Assembly (NCBI RefSeq): GCF_024137025.1
Contig: NZ_JAMYJR010000049.1
Span: 1-53,073 of the forward strand
DNA length: 53,073 bases
DNA from: Paractinoplanes aksuensis
GTDB lineage: Bacteria > Actinomycetota > Actinomycetes > Mycobacteriales > Micromonosporaceae
Direction of reading: 5' to 3'
Shown: positions 31,871-40,522 of the stretch, piece after piece
Layout of the letters: each line of letters starts with the position of its first letter
Position numbering within the stretch: the stretch's first letter is position 1
Notes under the pieces: model-generated
What the model was told of the DNA's origin: nothing
Seen by the model: the letters and a program-made list of their open reading frames with translations, nothing else
The model's database searches: none
Translations under genes and position numbers: made by a program

Positions 31871-33372
31871 CAGTTCAGCCTTCCGGTCGCGATTCCGCCG
31901 TACCAGTCCACGTCGTCGGGCGCCGTGCGCACGGTCACCGCGCGCACGTGGGTGAAGTCGTGGAACGACTCCCAGCCGCCCTCGCGGCCGATGCCGCTCT
32001 CCTTGAGTCCGCCCCACGGCGACGACGGGTCGAGGCGGTGATGGTCGTTGACCCACACCATCCCGGCCTCCAGGCGCGAGGCCACCCGGTGCCCGCGGGC
32101 GATGTCACGCGTCCACACGGCCGAGCCCAGCGCGAACGGCGAGTCGTTGGCGATGGCGACCGCCTCGTCCTCGTCGTCGAACGGGATGACCACGACGACC
32201 GGCCCGAAGATCTCCTCGCGGGCCACGGTCATGTTGTTGGTGACGTCGGCCAGCACCGTCGGCTGCACGAAGAAGCCGTTCTCCAGGCCGGGCACGGTCG
32301 CCGGGCCGCCGCCGGTCACGACACGGGCTCCGGCGTCGACGCCGTCGGCGATGCGCCCCAGGATCCGGTCGCGGGCCTGGGCCGAGATGACCGGCCCGAG
32401 CTGGGTCGCCGGGTCGGCCGGGTCCCCGATCCGGATGCTCTCGGCCACCTTGGCCAGCGTCTCGACGAACTCGTCGTGGAGGCCGCGCTGCACGATCAGG
32501 CGGCTGCCGGCGATGCAGGTCTGGCCGGCCCCGATGAACCCGCCGAAGGCCGCCCCGCGCGCGGCCACGTCGACCGGCGTGTCGTCGAAGAACAGCACCG
32601 GCGACTTGCCGCCCAGCTCCAGTGTCGTCTTGGCGAAGCGCTGGGCCGCCGCCACCGCGATCGAGCGGCCGGGCTCGGTGCCGCCGGTGAACACCACCTT
32701 CTTGACCAGCGGGTGCTCGCACAGCGCGGCCCCCACCACCGGCCCGAGGCCGTTGATGACGTTGAGCACGCCGTCGGGGATCCCGGCCTCGTGGGCGATG
32801 TCGGCCAGCAGCATCGCGGTCAGCGGGGTCTGCTCGGACGGCTTGAGCACCACCGAGTTGCCGGTGGCCAGCGCGGGCGCCAGCGACTTGGACGCGATCA
32901 TCATGGGGTGGTTGAACGAGGCCAGGATCGTCACCACACCGAGCGGCAGCCGGCTCGTGTACGAGTGGTACGGCCCCGGCATCGGCACCACCGAGTCGCG
33001 GTCGGCCAGCAGCAGCGAGGCGTTGTAGCGGTACCACTCGGGCAGCCGGGTGATCTGGGCCTTGGTCTCGGTCAGGGGCCGGCCGTTGTTGGCCGTCTCG
33101 AGCCGGTACAGGTCGTCCATCCGCTCGGCGATCCCGTCGGCGAACCGGTGCAGGACGCGCGAGCGCTCGTGGATCGGCATCCGGCTCCACACGCCCGAGT
33201 CGAACGCGGCCTGGGCGACCCGCACGACCTCCTCGACGTCGGCTGCGTCGGCGCTGTCGGCCACGGCCAGCACCCCGCCGGTGGACGGATTGACGACGTC
33301 GAGCCGGGGGCCGTGGCCGCTGACGATCCGGCCGCCGATCCGCAGCCCGGTCGGGATGTTCACCTCGGTCAT
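31870..33372 (-). CDS. Aldehyde dehydrogenase family protein
   Basis: A 500-residue NAD(P)-dependent aldehyde dehydrogenase: the catalytic Cys286 in GQTCIAGSRL, the Glu in LELGGKSPVLFF (general base), and the NAD loop VFTGGTEPGRSIAVAAAQ. The EEIFGPV and PWGGLKESGIGREGG ends are typical. It oxidises aldehydes to acids. Divergent from the LLM oxygenase across 144 bp. Probably handles an aldehyde made by the neighbouring catabolic steps. Confidence 0.9.
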   Translation of the reverse strand: MTEVNIPTGLRIGGRIVSGHGPRLDVVNPSTGGVLAVADSADAADVEEVVRVAQAAFDSGVWSRMPIHERSRVLHRFADGIAERMDDLYRLETANNGRPLTETKAQITRLPEWYRYNASLLLADRDSVVPMPGPYHSYTSRLPLGVVTILASFNHPMMIASKSLAPALATGNSVVLKPSEQTPLTAMLLADIAHEAGIPDGVLNVINGLGPVVGAALCEHPLVKKVVFTGGTEPGRSIAVAAAQRFAKTTLELGGKSPVLFFDDTPVDVAARGAAFGGFIGAGQTCIAGSRLIVQRGLHDEFVETLAKVAESIRIGDPADPATQLGPVISAQARDRILGRIADGVDAGARVVTGGGPATVPGLENGFFVQPTVLADVTNNMTVAREEIFGPVVVVIPFDDEDEAVAIANDSPFALGSAVWTRDIARGHRVASRLEAGMVWVNDHHRLDPSSPWGGLKESGIGREGGWESFHDFTHVRAVTVRTAPDDVDWYGGIATGRLN

Positions 33373-33516
33373 GTCCGGACGCTATCCAGGCCGGCGACCA
33401 GGGTCACTGACGCCGGACGTCATCGGCCAGGCCCGGACTCACAGGTCGCGCCACTGTGCCCGCGGCCGGAACGGACAAGGCTGCGAGAGACGAATGACAG
33501 GAAGCGAGGCCAAGCC

Positions 33517-34611
33517 GTGAGACTGGGTTACTTCTCGATGCCGCTGCACCCGCTCGGCCGCACCTGGGCCGAGACCCTCCGGGAGGACCGCGAGGCCGTG
33601 ATCCTGGCCGACTCGCTCGGCTTCCACGACGCGTTCATCGGGGAGCACCTGACCGACCGGCACGAGAACATCACCAACAGCCTGCTCTTCCTGGCCACGC
33701 TGATCTCGGACACCCGCCAGATCAAGCTGGCCACCGGCACCACGAACCTGTCCCAGCAGCACCCCGTGCTGGTCGCCGCCAACTCGGCCATGTTCGACCA
33801 TTTGTCCGACGGTCGGTTCATCCTCGGCATCAGCCCGGGCGCGCTCGCCTCCGACGCCGAGGCGCTGGGCATCCTGGCCGAGGACCGGAACAAGATGTTC
33901 GCCGAGGCCATCGACATCATCACGGCGGTGTGGGAGCAGGAACCGCCGTACGCGATCGATCTGCCCGGCAACCGGTTCAAGGTGACCACGGAAACGACCA
34001 TGGACACCGACTTCGGCGTCGGCTATCTGCCCAAGCCGCTGCAGCAGCCGCGGCCCGAGATCGTGGGGACGGTCGTTGCGCCGTTCTCCAAGGGCGTCAT
34101 CGCCATGGGCAAGCGCGACTTCCACCCGCTCTCGGCCAACTTCCTGCTGCCGCAGTGGGTGGCCACGCACTGGCCCAACTATGTGCAGGGCAAGGAAGAG
34201 GCCGGCCAGACCGCCGACCCCGCCGACTGGCGCGTGGCCCGGACGGTCTTCGTGGCGGACGACGATTCAACGGCTGAAGCGTATGGCCGCGCCGATGCAG
34301 ACAGTCCGTACCGCTTCTACTACTCGCAGATGTTCAAGAAGATGCGCAAGCTCGGCCGGCTCGAGCTGTTCAAGACCCGGCGCGACCAGCCCGACGACGA
34401 GGTCACGCTGGACGGCATCCTCGACCAGCTGGTCATCACCGGCACGCCCGAGTCGGTGACCGAGCAGATCCTGGCCCTCCGCGAGGAGGTGGGCGACTTC
34501 GGCGAGCTGGTCTACGCCGGCCTCGACTGGGCCGACCCGCGCCTGGCCCGACGCTCGATGGAGCTGATGGCGCAGAAGGTGATGCCGGACGTCAACGCGG
34601 CGCTGGCGTGA
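33517..34611 (+). CDS. LLM class flavin-dependent monooxygenase
   Basis: A 364-residue bacterial-luciferase-like monooxygenase: DSLGFHDAFIGEHLTDR at the start, then KLATGTTNLSQQHPVLVAAN and HLSDGRFILGISPGALASDAEAL, with ITGTPESVTEQILALREEVG in the last third. The pattern is closest to limonene 1,2-monooxygenase/alkanal monooxygenase types. Needs FMNH2 or FADH2 from a reductase; the flavin-reductase fusion at 40523 is a candidate partner. Start GTG 33517 with GGAAGCGAGG upstream; a tiny 8-codon ORF ends across this start. First gene of an LLM-CMD-hydrolase-reductase-MerR unit. Confidence 0.87.
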   Translation: MRLGYFSMPLHPLGRTWAETLREDREAVILADSLGFHDAFIGEHLTDRHENITNSLLFLATLISDTRQIKLATGTTNLSQQHPVLVAANSAMFDHLSDGRFILGISPGALASDAEALGILAEDRNKMFAEAIDIITAVWEQEPPYAIDLPGNRFKVTTETTMDTDFGVGYLPKPLQQPRPEIVGTVVAPFSKGVIAMGKRDFHPLSANFLLPQWVATHWPNYVQGKEEAGQTADPADWRVARTVFVADDDSTAEAYGRADADSPYRFYYSQMFKKMRKLGRLELFKTRRDQPDDEVTLDGILDQLVITGTPESVTEQILALREEVGDFGELVYAGLDWADPRLARRSMELMAQKVMPDVNAALA

Positions 34612-35171
34612 GCGCCGACCGTTTGCCGCTGCCCCCGGAGGCCCAGCTCACGGCGGCGCAGCGGACGGCCGCCGCGCGGATCGCATCCGGTCCGCGCGGC
34701 GCGCTGTTCGGGCCCTTCGTGCCGCTGCTGCGCAGCCCCGAGCTGATGACCCGGCTGCAATTGGTGGGGGAGTACCTGAGGTTCGACAGCGTGCTCGACG
34801 ACGACCTGATCGAGCTCGTCATTCTCGTGGTGGCCCGGCATTGGGACCAGGATTTCGAGTACGGGTTCCATCAGCCGCTGGCACTGAAGGCCGGGCTGCC
34901 GCCGTCGGTGGTCGAGGCCGTCGCCCGGGGCGGGAGACCGGCCGGCCGCCCCGAGGTCGCGGCCGTCTGGGACCTGCTCGACGAGCTGCACCGCAGCCGG
35001 CAGGTCGGCGACGACACGTACGCGAAGGCCGTTGATCTGCTCGGCGAAGCGCGCGTGGTCGAAGTGGTCGGCACGGCCGGTTACTACACCACGCTCGCCA
35101 TGACGATGAACGTCGCCCGGACGCCCCCGCCCGCGGGCGCGCCCCGACTGCCCGCCCGGGAGGGCGCATGA
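34608..35171 (+). CDS. Carboxymuconolactone decarboxylase family protein
   Basis: A 187-residue all-helical CMD/AhpD-fold protein: LVILVVARHWDQDFEYGFHQ (about 70-89) is the core helix where AhpD members have CxxC; here both Cys are absent, so a peroxidase/disulfide role is unlikely. LLDELHRSRQVGDDTYAKAVD (about 123-143) is the partner helix. Known members decarboxylate gamma-carboxymuconolactone. GTG 34608 overlaps the LLM stop. It sits directly before a lactone-hydrolase-like gene, which fits the protocatechuate-type order. Confidence 0.83.
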   Translation: MSADRLPLPPEAQLTAAQRTAAARIASGPRGALFGPFVPLLRSPELMTRLQLVGEYLRFDSVLDDDLIELVILVVARHWDQDFEYGFHQPLALKAGLPPSVVEAVARGGRPAGRPEVAAVWDLLDELHRSRQVGDDTYAKAVDLLGEARVVEVVGTAGYYTTLAMTMNVARTPPPAGAPRLPAREGA

Positions 35172-35830
35172 CGGTTCCGTTGGTGCTGTTGCATCCGCTC
35201 GGCGTCGATAATCGATTCTGGGACCCGGTGCGGCCGTTCTTCGAGCCCGACCTGATCACGCCCGATCTGCACGGCTCGACCGTGGAGGAGATGGCCGACG
35301 GGCTCGACCTGACCGAGCCGGTCGACCTGGCCGGGGTCTCGCTGGGCGGGCTGGTGGCGCAGGTGCTGGCCGCGCGACGCCCGGGCCTGGTGCGCCGGCT
35401 CGTACTGGTCGACACCGTGGCTGTCTATCCGCCCGCGATGCGCGAGATGTGGCGGCAGCGGGCCGACTTCGTACCCAGGGAAGGGTTGTCATCGATTATC
35501 GATGTCACCGAGAAGCTGTGGTTCACCGAGGCCGCGTCACCCGACGCTGTCTCCCGGGTGCGGGCGCTTCTGCTCTCCGGCGACGTGGCGCGGTACGCGC
35601 GGGCCTGTCAGGCCCTGGCCGCTGCCGACACCACCGAACTGGCTCCGGCCATCAAGGCTCCGACCCTGGTGGTGTGCGGCCGACACGACGCGCCCCCGTT
35701 CCATGCCGCGGTCGACTGGTTCGCCGCGAACCTGCCCGATGTCACAGTGACCTGGCTGCCGGGCGCCCACGGCACCGCCTACGAACACCCACACGCCTTC
35801 GCCGACGCCGTGGCGGGCTTCCTGGAGTAG
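35168..35830 (+). CDS. Alpha/beta hydrolase, 3-oxoadipate enol-lactonase-like
   Basis: A 220-residue alpha/beta hydrolase. The nucleophile elbow is GVSLGG with Ser58; the acid is Asp174 in CGRHDAPP, and the His is His201 in PGAHGTAYEH. The pattern and length fit enol-lactonases (PcaD-like) and esterases for small acids. It overlaps the CMD gene (ATGA). The adjacency of CMD and lactonase mirrors the pcaCD pair of protocatechuate breakdown. The last ten codons are repeated in a degenerate copy just downstream (35843-35872). Confidence 0.82.
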   Translation: MTVPLVLLHPLGVDNRFWDPVRPFFEPDLITPDLHGSTVEEMADGLDLTEPVDLAGVSLGGLVAQVLAARRPGLVRRLVLVDTVAVYPPAMREMWRQRADFVPREGLSSIIDVTEKLWFTEAASPDAVSRVRALLLSGDVARYARACQALAAADTTELAPAIKAPTLVVCGRHDAPPFHAAVDWFAANLPDVTVTWLPGAHGTAYEHPHAFADAVAGFLE

Positions 35831-35872
35831 GACCACCTGCACGCCGACACCGTGGCGGGCTTCCTCGAGTAG
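35801..35872 (+). repeat. Duplicated 30-bp 3' end of hydrolase gene
   Basis: 35801-35830 (encodes ADAVAGFLE and stop) recurs at 35843-35872 with two base changes (ADTVAGFLE and stop), 42 bp later. The second copy is in the 5' leader of the next gene and is not translated as part of the hydrolase. Confidence 0.9.
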
Positions 35873-35888
35873 GGGAAGAATCGGCCGT

Positions 35889-36908
35889 ATGAAGGCGATC
35901 GTCTACCGCGACAACGGCGGCCCCGAGGTTCTCGAACTGCTCGACCGGCCCGTGCCCGAGCCCGGCCCGGGCGAGGTCCGCGTCCGGATCACCGTCTCCG
36001 GGGTCAACCCGACCGACTGGAAGACCCGGGCCGGCGCCACCAACCCCAAGCAGTTCCCCGAGGTCACGCCCCATCTCGACGGCGCCGGCGTGATCGACGC
36101 GGTCGGCCCGGGCGTCGACGCGGGCCGGGTCGGCGAGCGGGTCTGGCTGTTCATGGCCACGGCCGGGCGCCCCACCGGCACCGCCGCCGAATTCACGGTG
36201 GTGAACGACGAGCATGCAGTACGACTGTCGGACAATGCGAGCTTCGAGCTCGGCGCCTCCCTCGGCGTGCCCGCGCTGACCGCCCACCGCGCGCTCACCG
36301 TGGCCGAGGACGGCCCGAGCCGCCTGCGCCCCGGCGCCCTCGACGGCAAGGTGGTACTGGCCGCGGGTGGCGCCGGAGCCGTCGGTCACGCCGCCATCCA
36401 GCTCGCGCGGTGGGCCGGCGCCACCGTCATCAGCACGATCAGTGGCCCCGAGAAGGCCCGGCTGGCCATCGCGGCCGGCGCCCACCACGTCGTCAACTAC
36501 CGCGAGGGCGACCCGGTGGCCGCGATCCGCGCCGTCGCCCCCGACGGCGTCGACATCATCGCCGAGGTGGCGCTGGGCGCGAACCTGGCGCTGGACCTGG
36601 CCGTCCTGCGCACGCGGGGCACGATCGCCACGTACGCCAACGACGGTGGTAAGCCGGTCGAGATCGACGTGCGGCAGAACATGATGCTCAACACGCGTTT
36701 CCAGTTTCTCGTGCTCTACACGGTGGGACAGGAGGCGCTGACCGCCGCCGCCGAGGATGTCGCGGCCGCGGTCGCCGACGGCGCGCTGCCGGTCGGCGAG
36801 GAGCACGGCCTGCCCCTGACCCGGTTCCCGCTGGCCGGCACCGCCGACGCCCACCGCGCGGTCGAGGACGGCACGGTCGGCAAGGTGCTGGTGGACGTCG
36901 CCGCATGA
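35889..36908 (+). CDS. NADPH:quinone reductase-like (MDR family)
   Basis: A 339-residue medium-chain dehydrogenase/reductase of the zeta-crystallin type. No structural zinc Cys cluster is present. The GroES-like start LLDRPVPEPGPGEVRVRITVSGVNPTDWKTRAG is typical and the NADP motif is VVLAAGGAGAVGHAAIQLARWAGA (about 157-180). It reduces quinones or activated enones. Its ATG follows the duplicated tail region by 17 bp. Overlaps the MerR gene start by ATGA. Confidence 0.88.
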   Translation: MKAIVYRDNGGPEVLELLDRPVPEPGPGEVRVRITVSGVNPTDWKTRAGATNPKQFPEVTPHLDGAGVIDAVGPGVDAGRVGERVWLFMATAGRPTGTAAEFTVVNDEHAVRLSDNASFELGASLGVPALTAHRALTVAEDGPSRLRPGALDGKVVLAAGGAGAVGHAAIQLARWAGATVISTISGPEKARLAIAAGAHHVVNYREGDPVAAIRAVAPDGVDIIAEVALGANLALDLAVLRTRGTIATYANDGGKPVEIDVRQNMMLNTRFQFLVLYTVGQEALTAAAEDVAAAVADGALPVGEEHGLPLTRFPLAGTADAHRAVEDGTVGKVLVDVAA

Positions 36909-37624
36909 CCTGGAGCACCCGGGAGGTGGCCGACCTGGCCGGCACCAGCCTGCGTACGGTGCGGCATTACCACGAAATCGGGTTGCTCGACGAGCCCGAG
37001 CGCCGCACCAACGGCTACAAGCAGTACGGCGTCGCGCATCTGGTCCGGCTGATGCGCATCAGGCGGCTCACCGAGCTCGGCTTCACGCTGGCCCAGGTGG
37101 CCGCGATCGGGGACACCGAGGATCACCCGGCCGAGGCCATCGACGAGCTGGACGCGGAGCTCGCCGCCACCATCGAACGGCTGCGGCAGGCCCGGGACGA
37201 GCTGGCCGTGATTCGCCGCCGGGCCGTGCCGCCGGACCTGCCGGCCGGGTTCGCCGCCGTCGACCCCGGCCTGTCGGCGGCCGACCGCTCCTTCATCGTG
37301 GTGCTGGCCGGCGTTCTCGGGCCGCGCAGCCTGGAGACGTACGTCGAGATGCTGCGCGACCTCAAGATCGAGCCCTCGGGTCAGGAGTTCGACGACCTCC
37401 CGGCTGACGCCGCCGAGGAGGTCCGGCAGGATCTGGCCGTACGCATGTTTCCGTTCGTCGTCGACCTGCGCACCCGGTTCCCGGCCCTCACCAGGCCGCC
37501 GACCGACGCCCCGCGAGGCGTGCGCTTCGCGCAGGCGACGGTCGGCCGGGCCCTGGTCGAGCTCTACAATCCGGCGCAGCTCGACGTCATGAAGCGGATC
37601 GAGGCGCTGCTGCTGGCACCTTGA
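36905..37624 (+). CDS. MerR family transcriptional regulator
   Basis: A 239-residue regulator: the N-terminal winged HTH is STREVADLAGTSLRTVRHYHEIGLLDEPERR (about 3-33) and RLTELGFTLAQVAAI is the second conserved part, followed by a coiled dimerisation helix (ELDAELAATIERLRQARDELAVIRRRA). No metal-binding Cys are present, so it is a small-molecule or drug-type MerR. The C-terminal 120 residues are an effector-binding region. It probably regulates the unit beginning at 33517. Its 3' end overlaps the peptidase gene by 38 bp. Confidence 0.87.
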   Translation: MTWSTREVADLAGTSLRTVRHYHEIGLLDEPERRTNGYKQYGVAHLVRLMRIRRLTELGFTLAQVAAIGDTEDHPAEAIDELDAELAATIERLRQARDELAVIRRRAVPPDLPAGFAAVDPGLSAADRSFIVVLAGVLGPRSLETYVEMLRDLKIEPSGQEFDDLPADAAEEVRQDLAVRMFPFVVDLRTRFPALTRPPTDAPRGVRFAQATVGRALVELYNPAQLDVMKRIEALLLAP

Positions 37625-39386
37625 ACGACGGCGGCAGCGCGGTCAGGTCGACCTGGTGCCGTTCCAGATACTTCTTCTGGAAGACGGCCGCGTTGCCCGG
37701 CGTGGCCACGTCGTCGGCCGGATCGTCCAGCGCCAGCTTCAGCCGGGCGTCGCGCACCCGGATCGTCTCGCGCGACGGCCGGTCGAGCCACGATCCGGTC
37801 TGCACGGCGCCGATCTCGACGCCCAGCACATGCCCGGCGGCCAACGTCCAGTCGGTCGACTTGAGGTCGAAGCTCGTGCGGCCCCGGTTCAGCAGCGAGA
37901 CGTTCTCGTTGATGATGACGGCCTTCCCGTCGGGCCCGACGTCGTACAGCTTGACCATGACATTGCCCTGGCCGCGGGCCACGACCGAGGCCTCGGGCGT
38001 GCCGGTGAGCCGGGTCGCCTCGGTGACCGGCGCCGAGAACTTGAAGATGGCCGAGGTCGTCCTCCCGGCCTGGATCCGCTTGAGCTGAACGGCGGCCAGG
38101 CTCTTGGGAATGACCGGCTCGAGCCCGCCGGCGCCCTCCTCGGGGTCCGGCGTCCCGGTCGGCGGCGGAGGCAGCGGCGCACCCGACTCGACCAGCGCGG
38201 CCCGGGCGTCGGCACCACCATCATCAAAGTACGAACCACCGCCCAGCCCGATGGTGGCCGTCTTCTCGACCACCGGCCAGGTGTTCTGAGCGCGCCACTT
38301 GCCCGTGCTGTCCTGCACGGCGAAGGCCGGGTACTTCACCTTCGGCGCGATGCCCTTGAGGTACTGGTCGTAGAACGCCATCGTCTCGGCGAACCAGCCC
38401 TCACGGCCCATCTCGAGCTGACCCTCTTCCGTACGGTCGTTGCCCCGCACGTGATTCCACTGCCCGAGCCAAGCGCGCTTCGGCCCCCGGTGATTGGCCA
38501 GATATTCGTCCATATCCTCGGGCTTGGTGTTGTCCTCGATGAAGCCCTGCGTGACGAACAGCGGGGTGTCACTGCCCCGAGCTTCCCGGGGCAGATCGCG
38601 CTCCTGCCAGTACGGGGCCTGCTCCTCGCCGATCAGATAGCCGGCCAGGTTGTCGTCGAGGCACTGCGGGTGGGTAGCCTCGTAGGCCGCGTTGGCCTTG
38701 TACTTGGCGGTGTCGTCGGGCATCTGCGGCAGCGAGGCGATCGAGTTGTAGATGGTCGGCACCGACAGCATGTTCGGCCGGGGCACCCCGTTGGAGTGCG
38801 GGTTGCGGTACGGGTTCCAGATGGGCTCCTGGGCCACGACCGCCTTGAGCGCGTCCTGGTCGAGGTTGTTGCCGATCAGGCCGGTGATGGCGTCGTACGA
38901 CTTGCCGTACATGCCGACCGAGCCGGTCGACCACGACTGGCGCGCCGACCAGTCGATCGCGGCCTTCACATCGTCGTGCTCGTCGGGGCCGGCGAAGTCG
39001 AGGCAGCCGGTCGAGCCGCCGAACCCGCGCGAATCCACCATCACAAAGGCGTAGCCGCGCTCGAAGAGCTTGGTGCCCTCGATGAAGTCGGAGAACCGGT
39101 CGGACGGACCGGCCGTCTTCCAGTCCTCCTTCGATTTCTGGCCGGAGTGACCGAAGTACGGGCCGACGGACAGGATGACCGGCACCTTCTGCCCCTTGGC
39201 CAGCCCCTTGGGCAGCAGGACGTCGGCGTGCAGCTCGGCGCCGCCGGACGACGGGAAGTAGTGCTGGGTCCAGGTCGCGCCCTCCGGCACGCGCTCGTTG
39301 TCGGCCGAGGCGGTGGCCGCCCCGGCTACGGACACTGTCAAAGCGGCCGCGGTGAGCAGCGCGGCGGCCGTACGGACAGGTTTCAT
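37587..39386 (-). CDS. Secreted S15 (CocE/NonD) family peptidase/hydrolase
   Basis: A 599-residue exported hydrolase of the X-Pro dipeptidyl-peptidase/CocE family. The N-terminus has a Sec signal (TAAALLTAAALTVSVAGAA, cleavage near ASA). Catalytic Ser163 lies in GMYGKSYDA, following SRGFGGSTG. The C-terminal jelly-roll (X-Pro dipeptidyl-peptidase C-terminal domain, SAIFKFSAPVTEATRLTGTPE) starts near 440. Between them is a proline-rich linker PLPPPPTGTPDPEEG. It would cleave Xaa-Pro dipeptides or hydrolyse esters/amides outside the cell. Confidence 0.88.
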   Translation of the reverse strand: MKPVRTAAALLTAAALTVSVAGAATASADNERVPEGATWTQHYFPSSGGAELHADVLLPKGLAKGQKVPVILSVGPYFGHSGQKSKEDWKTAGPSDRFSDFIEGTKLFERGYAFVMVDSRGFGGSTGCLDFAGPDEHDDVKAAIDWSARQSWSTGSVGMYGKSYDAITGLIGNNLDQDALKAVVAQEPIWNPYRNPHSNGVPRPNMLSVPTIYNSIASLPQMPDDTAKYKANAAYEATHPQCLDDNLAGYLIGEEQAPYWQERDLPREARGSDTPLFVTQGFIEDNTKPEDMDEYLANHRGPKRAWLGQWNHVRGNDRTEEGQLEMGREGWFAETMAFYDQYLKGIAPKVKYPAFAVQDSTGKWRAQNTWPVVEKTATIGLGGGSYFDDGGADARAALVESGAPLPPPPTGTPDPEEGAGGLEPVIPKSLAAVQLKRIQAGRTTSAIFKFSAPVTEATRLTGTPEASVVARGQGNVMVKLYDVGPDGKAVIINENVSLLNRGRTSFDLKSTDWTLAAGHVLGVEIGAVQTGSWLDRPSRETIRVRDARLKLALDDPADDVATPGNAAVFQKKYLERHQVDLTALPPSFKVPAAAPRSAS

Positions 39387-39419
39387 CCATCGAGGAGAAC
39401 CTGTGCCCCTACGGCATGG

Positions 39420-40457
39420 TCAAGGCAGCCGCTCGATCCGGCCCGATCGGGCCGATCGGGTGACGGCCTCGAACGCGTCCGCATTGGCCAGCATTTCGGC
39501 GTACGACACCGGGTAGTCAGCCTGTCCGGCCGCGGCCTGCGCGAACGCCTCGAGGTTGGCCCGCACCGACGGGTGCGGCGGGTTGAACTCGGTCGACGGC
39601 TCGCCGTCGCGGACCACGGTCGTGACGTCCCACCCGCGCGGGTTCTCGGGATGGTTGCGGTCGCGGATCTCCATCCAGCCCCGCGACCCGAAGACAGCCA
39701 CCCGGCCTGCGAACGGCGTGGTCAGCACGGCGGTGAGCAGGGCTGTTCGCCCACTCTCGAAGCCCAGCGTGACGGTGAGCGTGTCGCCGTTGGCGAACCC
39801 GGTGGCCAGCGTGCCGAGCCGGGCCCACACCTCGACCGGCCGGCCGAACACGGCGATGGCCAGGTCGACCAGGTGGATGCCGGTGGCCGACAACGGGCCG
39901 ACCGGGGCGGCCGTGGCCGACAGCCGCCAATTGTCCGACGGTAGGGCAAGGAACTTGTCCTGGCTGAAGTTGCCCTCGAAGACCAGCGGCGTGCCGAGTT
40001 CGCCGTCACTACACATCGCACGTAGCCGTTGCACGGCCGGCTCGAAGCGGCGCTCGTGGCCGATGCCGAGCTGCACGCCGGCCTTCTCGACGGCGGCGAC
40101 GGCGGCCCGCGCCTCGGCGCCGGTGGTGGTCAGCGGCTTCTCGCAGAAGACGTGCTTACCGGCCTCGGCCGAGGCGACGATCTGCTCGGCGTGCCGGCCG
40201 TGCGGGGTGCACAGGATGACCGCGTCGACGGTGTGGTCAGCGAGAGCCTCGTCGAAGGTGGCGGCGGTCCGGAGGCCGGTGGCCCGGCCGCGCGCCTCCT
40301 CGGACGGATCCACGCCCAGCACGACCCGGATGTGCTCACTGTCGGCGAGGTCGGCGACGATCTTCTGGCCCCACCATCCGAGGCCGGCCACGGCTGCTCT
40401 GATCACCCCTGTAGTGAAGCCTGCTTGTCGGTTCGTCGGACTGTCCGACGACGTCAT
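39420..40457 (-). CDS. Gfo/Idh/MocA family oxidoreductase
   Basis: A 345-residue NAD(P)-dependent dehydrogenase: Rossmann AAVAGLGWWGQKIVADL near residue 20 (after a ~17-residue leader), CEKPLTTT with the catalytic Lys of the EKP motif, and GIHLVDLAIAVFG with the HxxD-type catalytic region. The family acts on sugars, inositol and related polyols. The start at ATG 40457 gives a leader that covers the operator-like palindrome at 40434-40450; GTG 40406 would start at the Rossmann strand. Divergent from the flavin reductase-FCD gene. Confidence 0.8.
   Translation of the reverse strand: MTSSDSPTNRQAGFTTGVIRAAVAGLGWWGQKIVADLADSEHIRVVLGVDPSEEARGRATGLRTAATFDEALADHTVDAVILCTPHGRHAEQIVASAEAGKHVFCEKPLTTTGAEARAAVAAVEKAGVQLGIGHERRFEPAVQRLRAMCSDGELGTPLVFEGNFSQDKFLALPSDNWRLSATAAPVGPLSATGIHLVDLAIAVFGRPVEVWARLGTLATGFANGDTLTVTLGFESGRTALLTAVLTTPFAGRVAVFGSRGWMEIRDRNHPENPRGWDVTTVVRDGEPSTEFNPPHPSVRANLEAFAQAAAGQADYPVSYAEMLANADAFEAVTRSARSGRIERLP
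40434..40450. promoter_or_regulatory. Palindrome between Gfo/Idh and flavin reductase-FCD genes
   Basis: CGTCGGAC-T-GTCCGACG, a perfect 8-1-8 inverted repeat. GTCGGAC is the type of half-site bound by FCD-class GntR proteins, and the fused regulator encoded at 40523 is next door, so it may be its own operator. Confidence 0.5.
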
Positions 40458-40522
40458 CGTGCGCGCGGGATGTGACGGCTGCCGTCAGTGCTTATGGGCC
40501 GTCGTCACTATTCGATGGCGGC

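Noticed and set aside
31948..34611. Very long plus-strand frame (887 codons) whose first part runs antisense to the aldehyde dehydrogenase
   Set aside because: Its first half mirrors the minus-strand ALDH gene with biased composition (R, G, V, H rich). Only the last part, from GTG 33517, is the real LLM gene.
37656..39944. 762-codon plus-strand frame opposite the S15 peptidase
   Set aside because: Antisense shadow of the peptidase and Gfo/Idh genes; no motif.
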